Assembly (NCBI RefSeq): GCF_014651815.1
Contig: NZ_BMXP01000001.1
Coordinates: forward strand, 213,934 to 277,933
Origin: Alteromonas halophila
Lineage (GTDB): Bacteria; Pseudomonadota; Gammaproteobacteria; Enterobacterales; Alteromonadaceae
Length of the DNA stretch: 64,000 nucleotides
Direction of reading: 5' to 3'
The position numbers and the translations under genes were made by a program. The notes beneath the pieces are model-generated. The model worked only from the letters and a program-made list of their open reading frames with translations, did not search any database and was not told the DNA's origin. Below are positions 63,517 to 64,000 of the stretch, piece by piece. Positions within the stretch are counted from its first letter, which is position 1, and the number at the start of each line of letters is the position of its first letter.

Positions 63517-64000
63517 TTATGCGATCTCGGCGGCGCGCTTGCAACTGGCGATCACGTCAATGCCATCGTCACTGACCTGCTCTAGCGTCACATCAAACTT
63601 CCAGAGCCGGTGAAGATGACGCATCACTTCCTGCCGGGAGTCGGCCAGCGGAATACCATTGTGTGGAATATAGCGTAGCGTCAGTGAACGATCACCGCGC
63701 ACGTCGACGTTGTACACCTGAATGTTAGGCTCCAGATTGCTTAAATTGTACTGCGCCGATAACTTTTCCCGGATCTGCATATAGCCTTGTTTGTTGTGAA
63801 TAGCGTCGACAGTGACAAAGCTTTTGTCCGCGTCGTCGTCAACCGCAAACAATTTGAAATCCCGCATGAGTTTGGGCGACAGGAACTGACTGATAAAACT
63901 TTCATCCTTAAAGTTTTTCATGGCGAAATGCACAGTTTCCAGCCAGTCTTTGCCGGCGACTTCAGGTAAATATTCCCGGTCTTCATCCGTTGGGTTCTGA
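63517..64000 (-). CDS. SpoVR family protein, C-terminal part (cut by window end)
   Basis: Only the last 161 residues lie in the window; the frame is open to the window end, upstream of the GTG at 63933, so the true start is outside. It contains FKDESFISQFLSPKLMRDFK, EPNIQVYNVDVRGDRSLTLR and RHLHRLWKFDVTLEQ, which match E. coli YcgB and other SpoVR proteins (about 500 residues). The function in gammaproteobacteria is unknown; the gene is usually co-transcribed with yeaH and yeaG-type kinase genes, which would lie beyond this window. Convergent with aroC. Confidence 0.9.
   Translation of the reverse strand, partial: QNPTDEDREYLPEVAGKDWLETVHFAMKNFKDESFISQFLSPKLMRDFKLFAVDDDADKSFVTVDAIHNKQGYMQIREKLSAQYNLSNLEPNIQVYNVDVRGDRSLTLRYIPHNGIPLADSRQEVMRHLHRLWKFDVTLEQVSDDGIDVIASCKRAAEIA

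Overview
The window is about 64 kb of ordinary chromosome from a marine gammaproteobacterium, most likely order Alteromonadales (Alteromonas/Salinimonas-like). This rests on protein resemblance and gene order, not on a 16S gene, which is absent. Gammaproteobacterial synteny blocks include sap-pspF-pspABC, holD-rimI-prfC, prfB-lysS and smrB/prmB-aroC. There is also a TonB2-type locus with DUF3450 and TtpC, and several TonB-dependent receptors.

Layout. 0-3.7 kb: Na+-pumping oxaloacetate decarboxylase oadGAB. 3.8-11.9 kb: minus-strand pspF-sapABCDF, divergent from pspABC, with a sigma-54 promoter between them. 12.1-20.1 kb: aromatic and amino-acid catabolism (phhA, tyrR, a fumarylacetoacetase-family gene, maiA, an Lrp-type regulator, leucine dehydrogenase, kynA), with TyrR boxes, plus 4.5S RNA (ffs) and a ComFB-like gene. 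20.4-29.8 kb: a TonB-dependent receptor next to a methyltransferase, two sulfotransferases, an Asp/Asn beta-hydroxylase and a TPR-2OG oxygenase. 30.3-35.2 kb: a complete TonB2 energiser operon (DUF3450, TtpC, ExbB, ExbD, TonB, TPR). 35.3-39.8 kb: tmcA, an acyl-CoA thioesterase and an AraC-HDOD fusion. 40.2-44.2 kb: a thiamine salvage operon behind a TPP riboswitch (TonB receptor, YkoF-like protein, PnuT, kinase). 44.3-52.6 kb: tRNA-Trp, a HolD-like gene, rimI, prfC, argS, an FMN reductase, prfB (with the programmed frameshift) and lysS. 52.6-64 kb: panE-like, RluA-like and Hpt genes, an M16 protease, gshA, a lipoprotein, a 41-aa membrane protein with Fur/FNR-like sites, smrB, prmB, aroC and the 3' part of a SpoVR gene.

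The best candidate for an undescribed system is the 20.4-29.8 kb block. Five enzymes of protein- or peptide-modifying families lie between a TonB receptor and its likely energiser. Two of them, a sulfotransferase and a hydroxylase, carry almost the same SEC-C zinc tail. A second notable feature is a dispersed intergenic repeat family with a conserved TAAGGAARATGCG end. Two members supply the stop codon of the gene they abut, and one pair forms a MITE-like element of about 270 bp at 49.6-49.9 kb.
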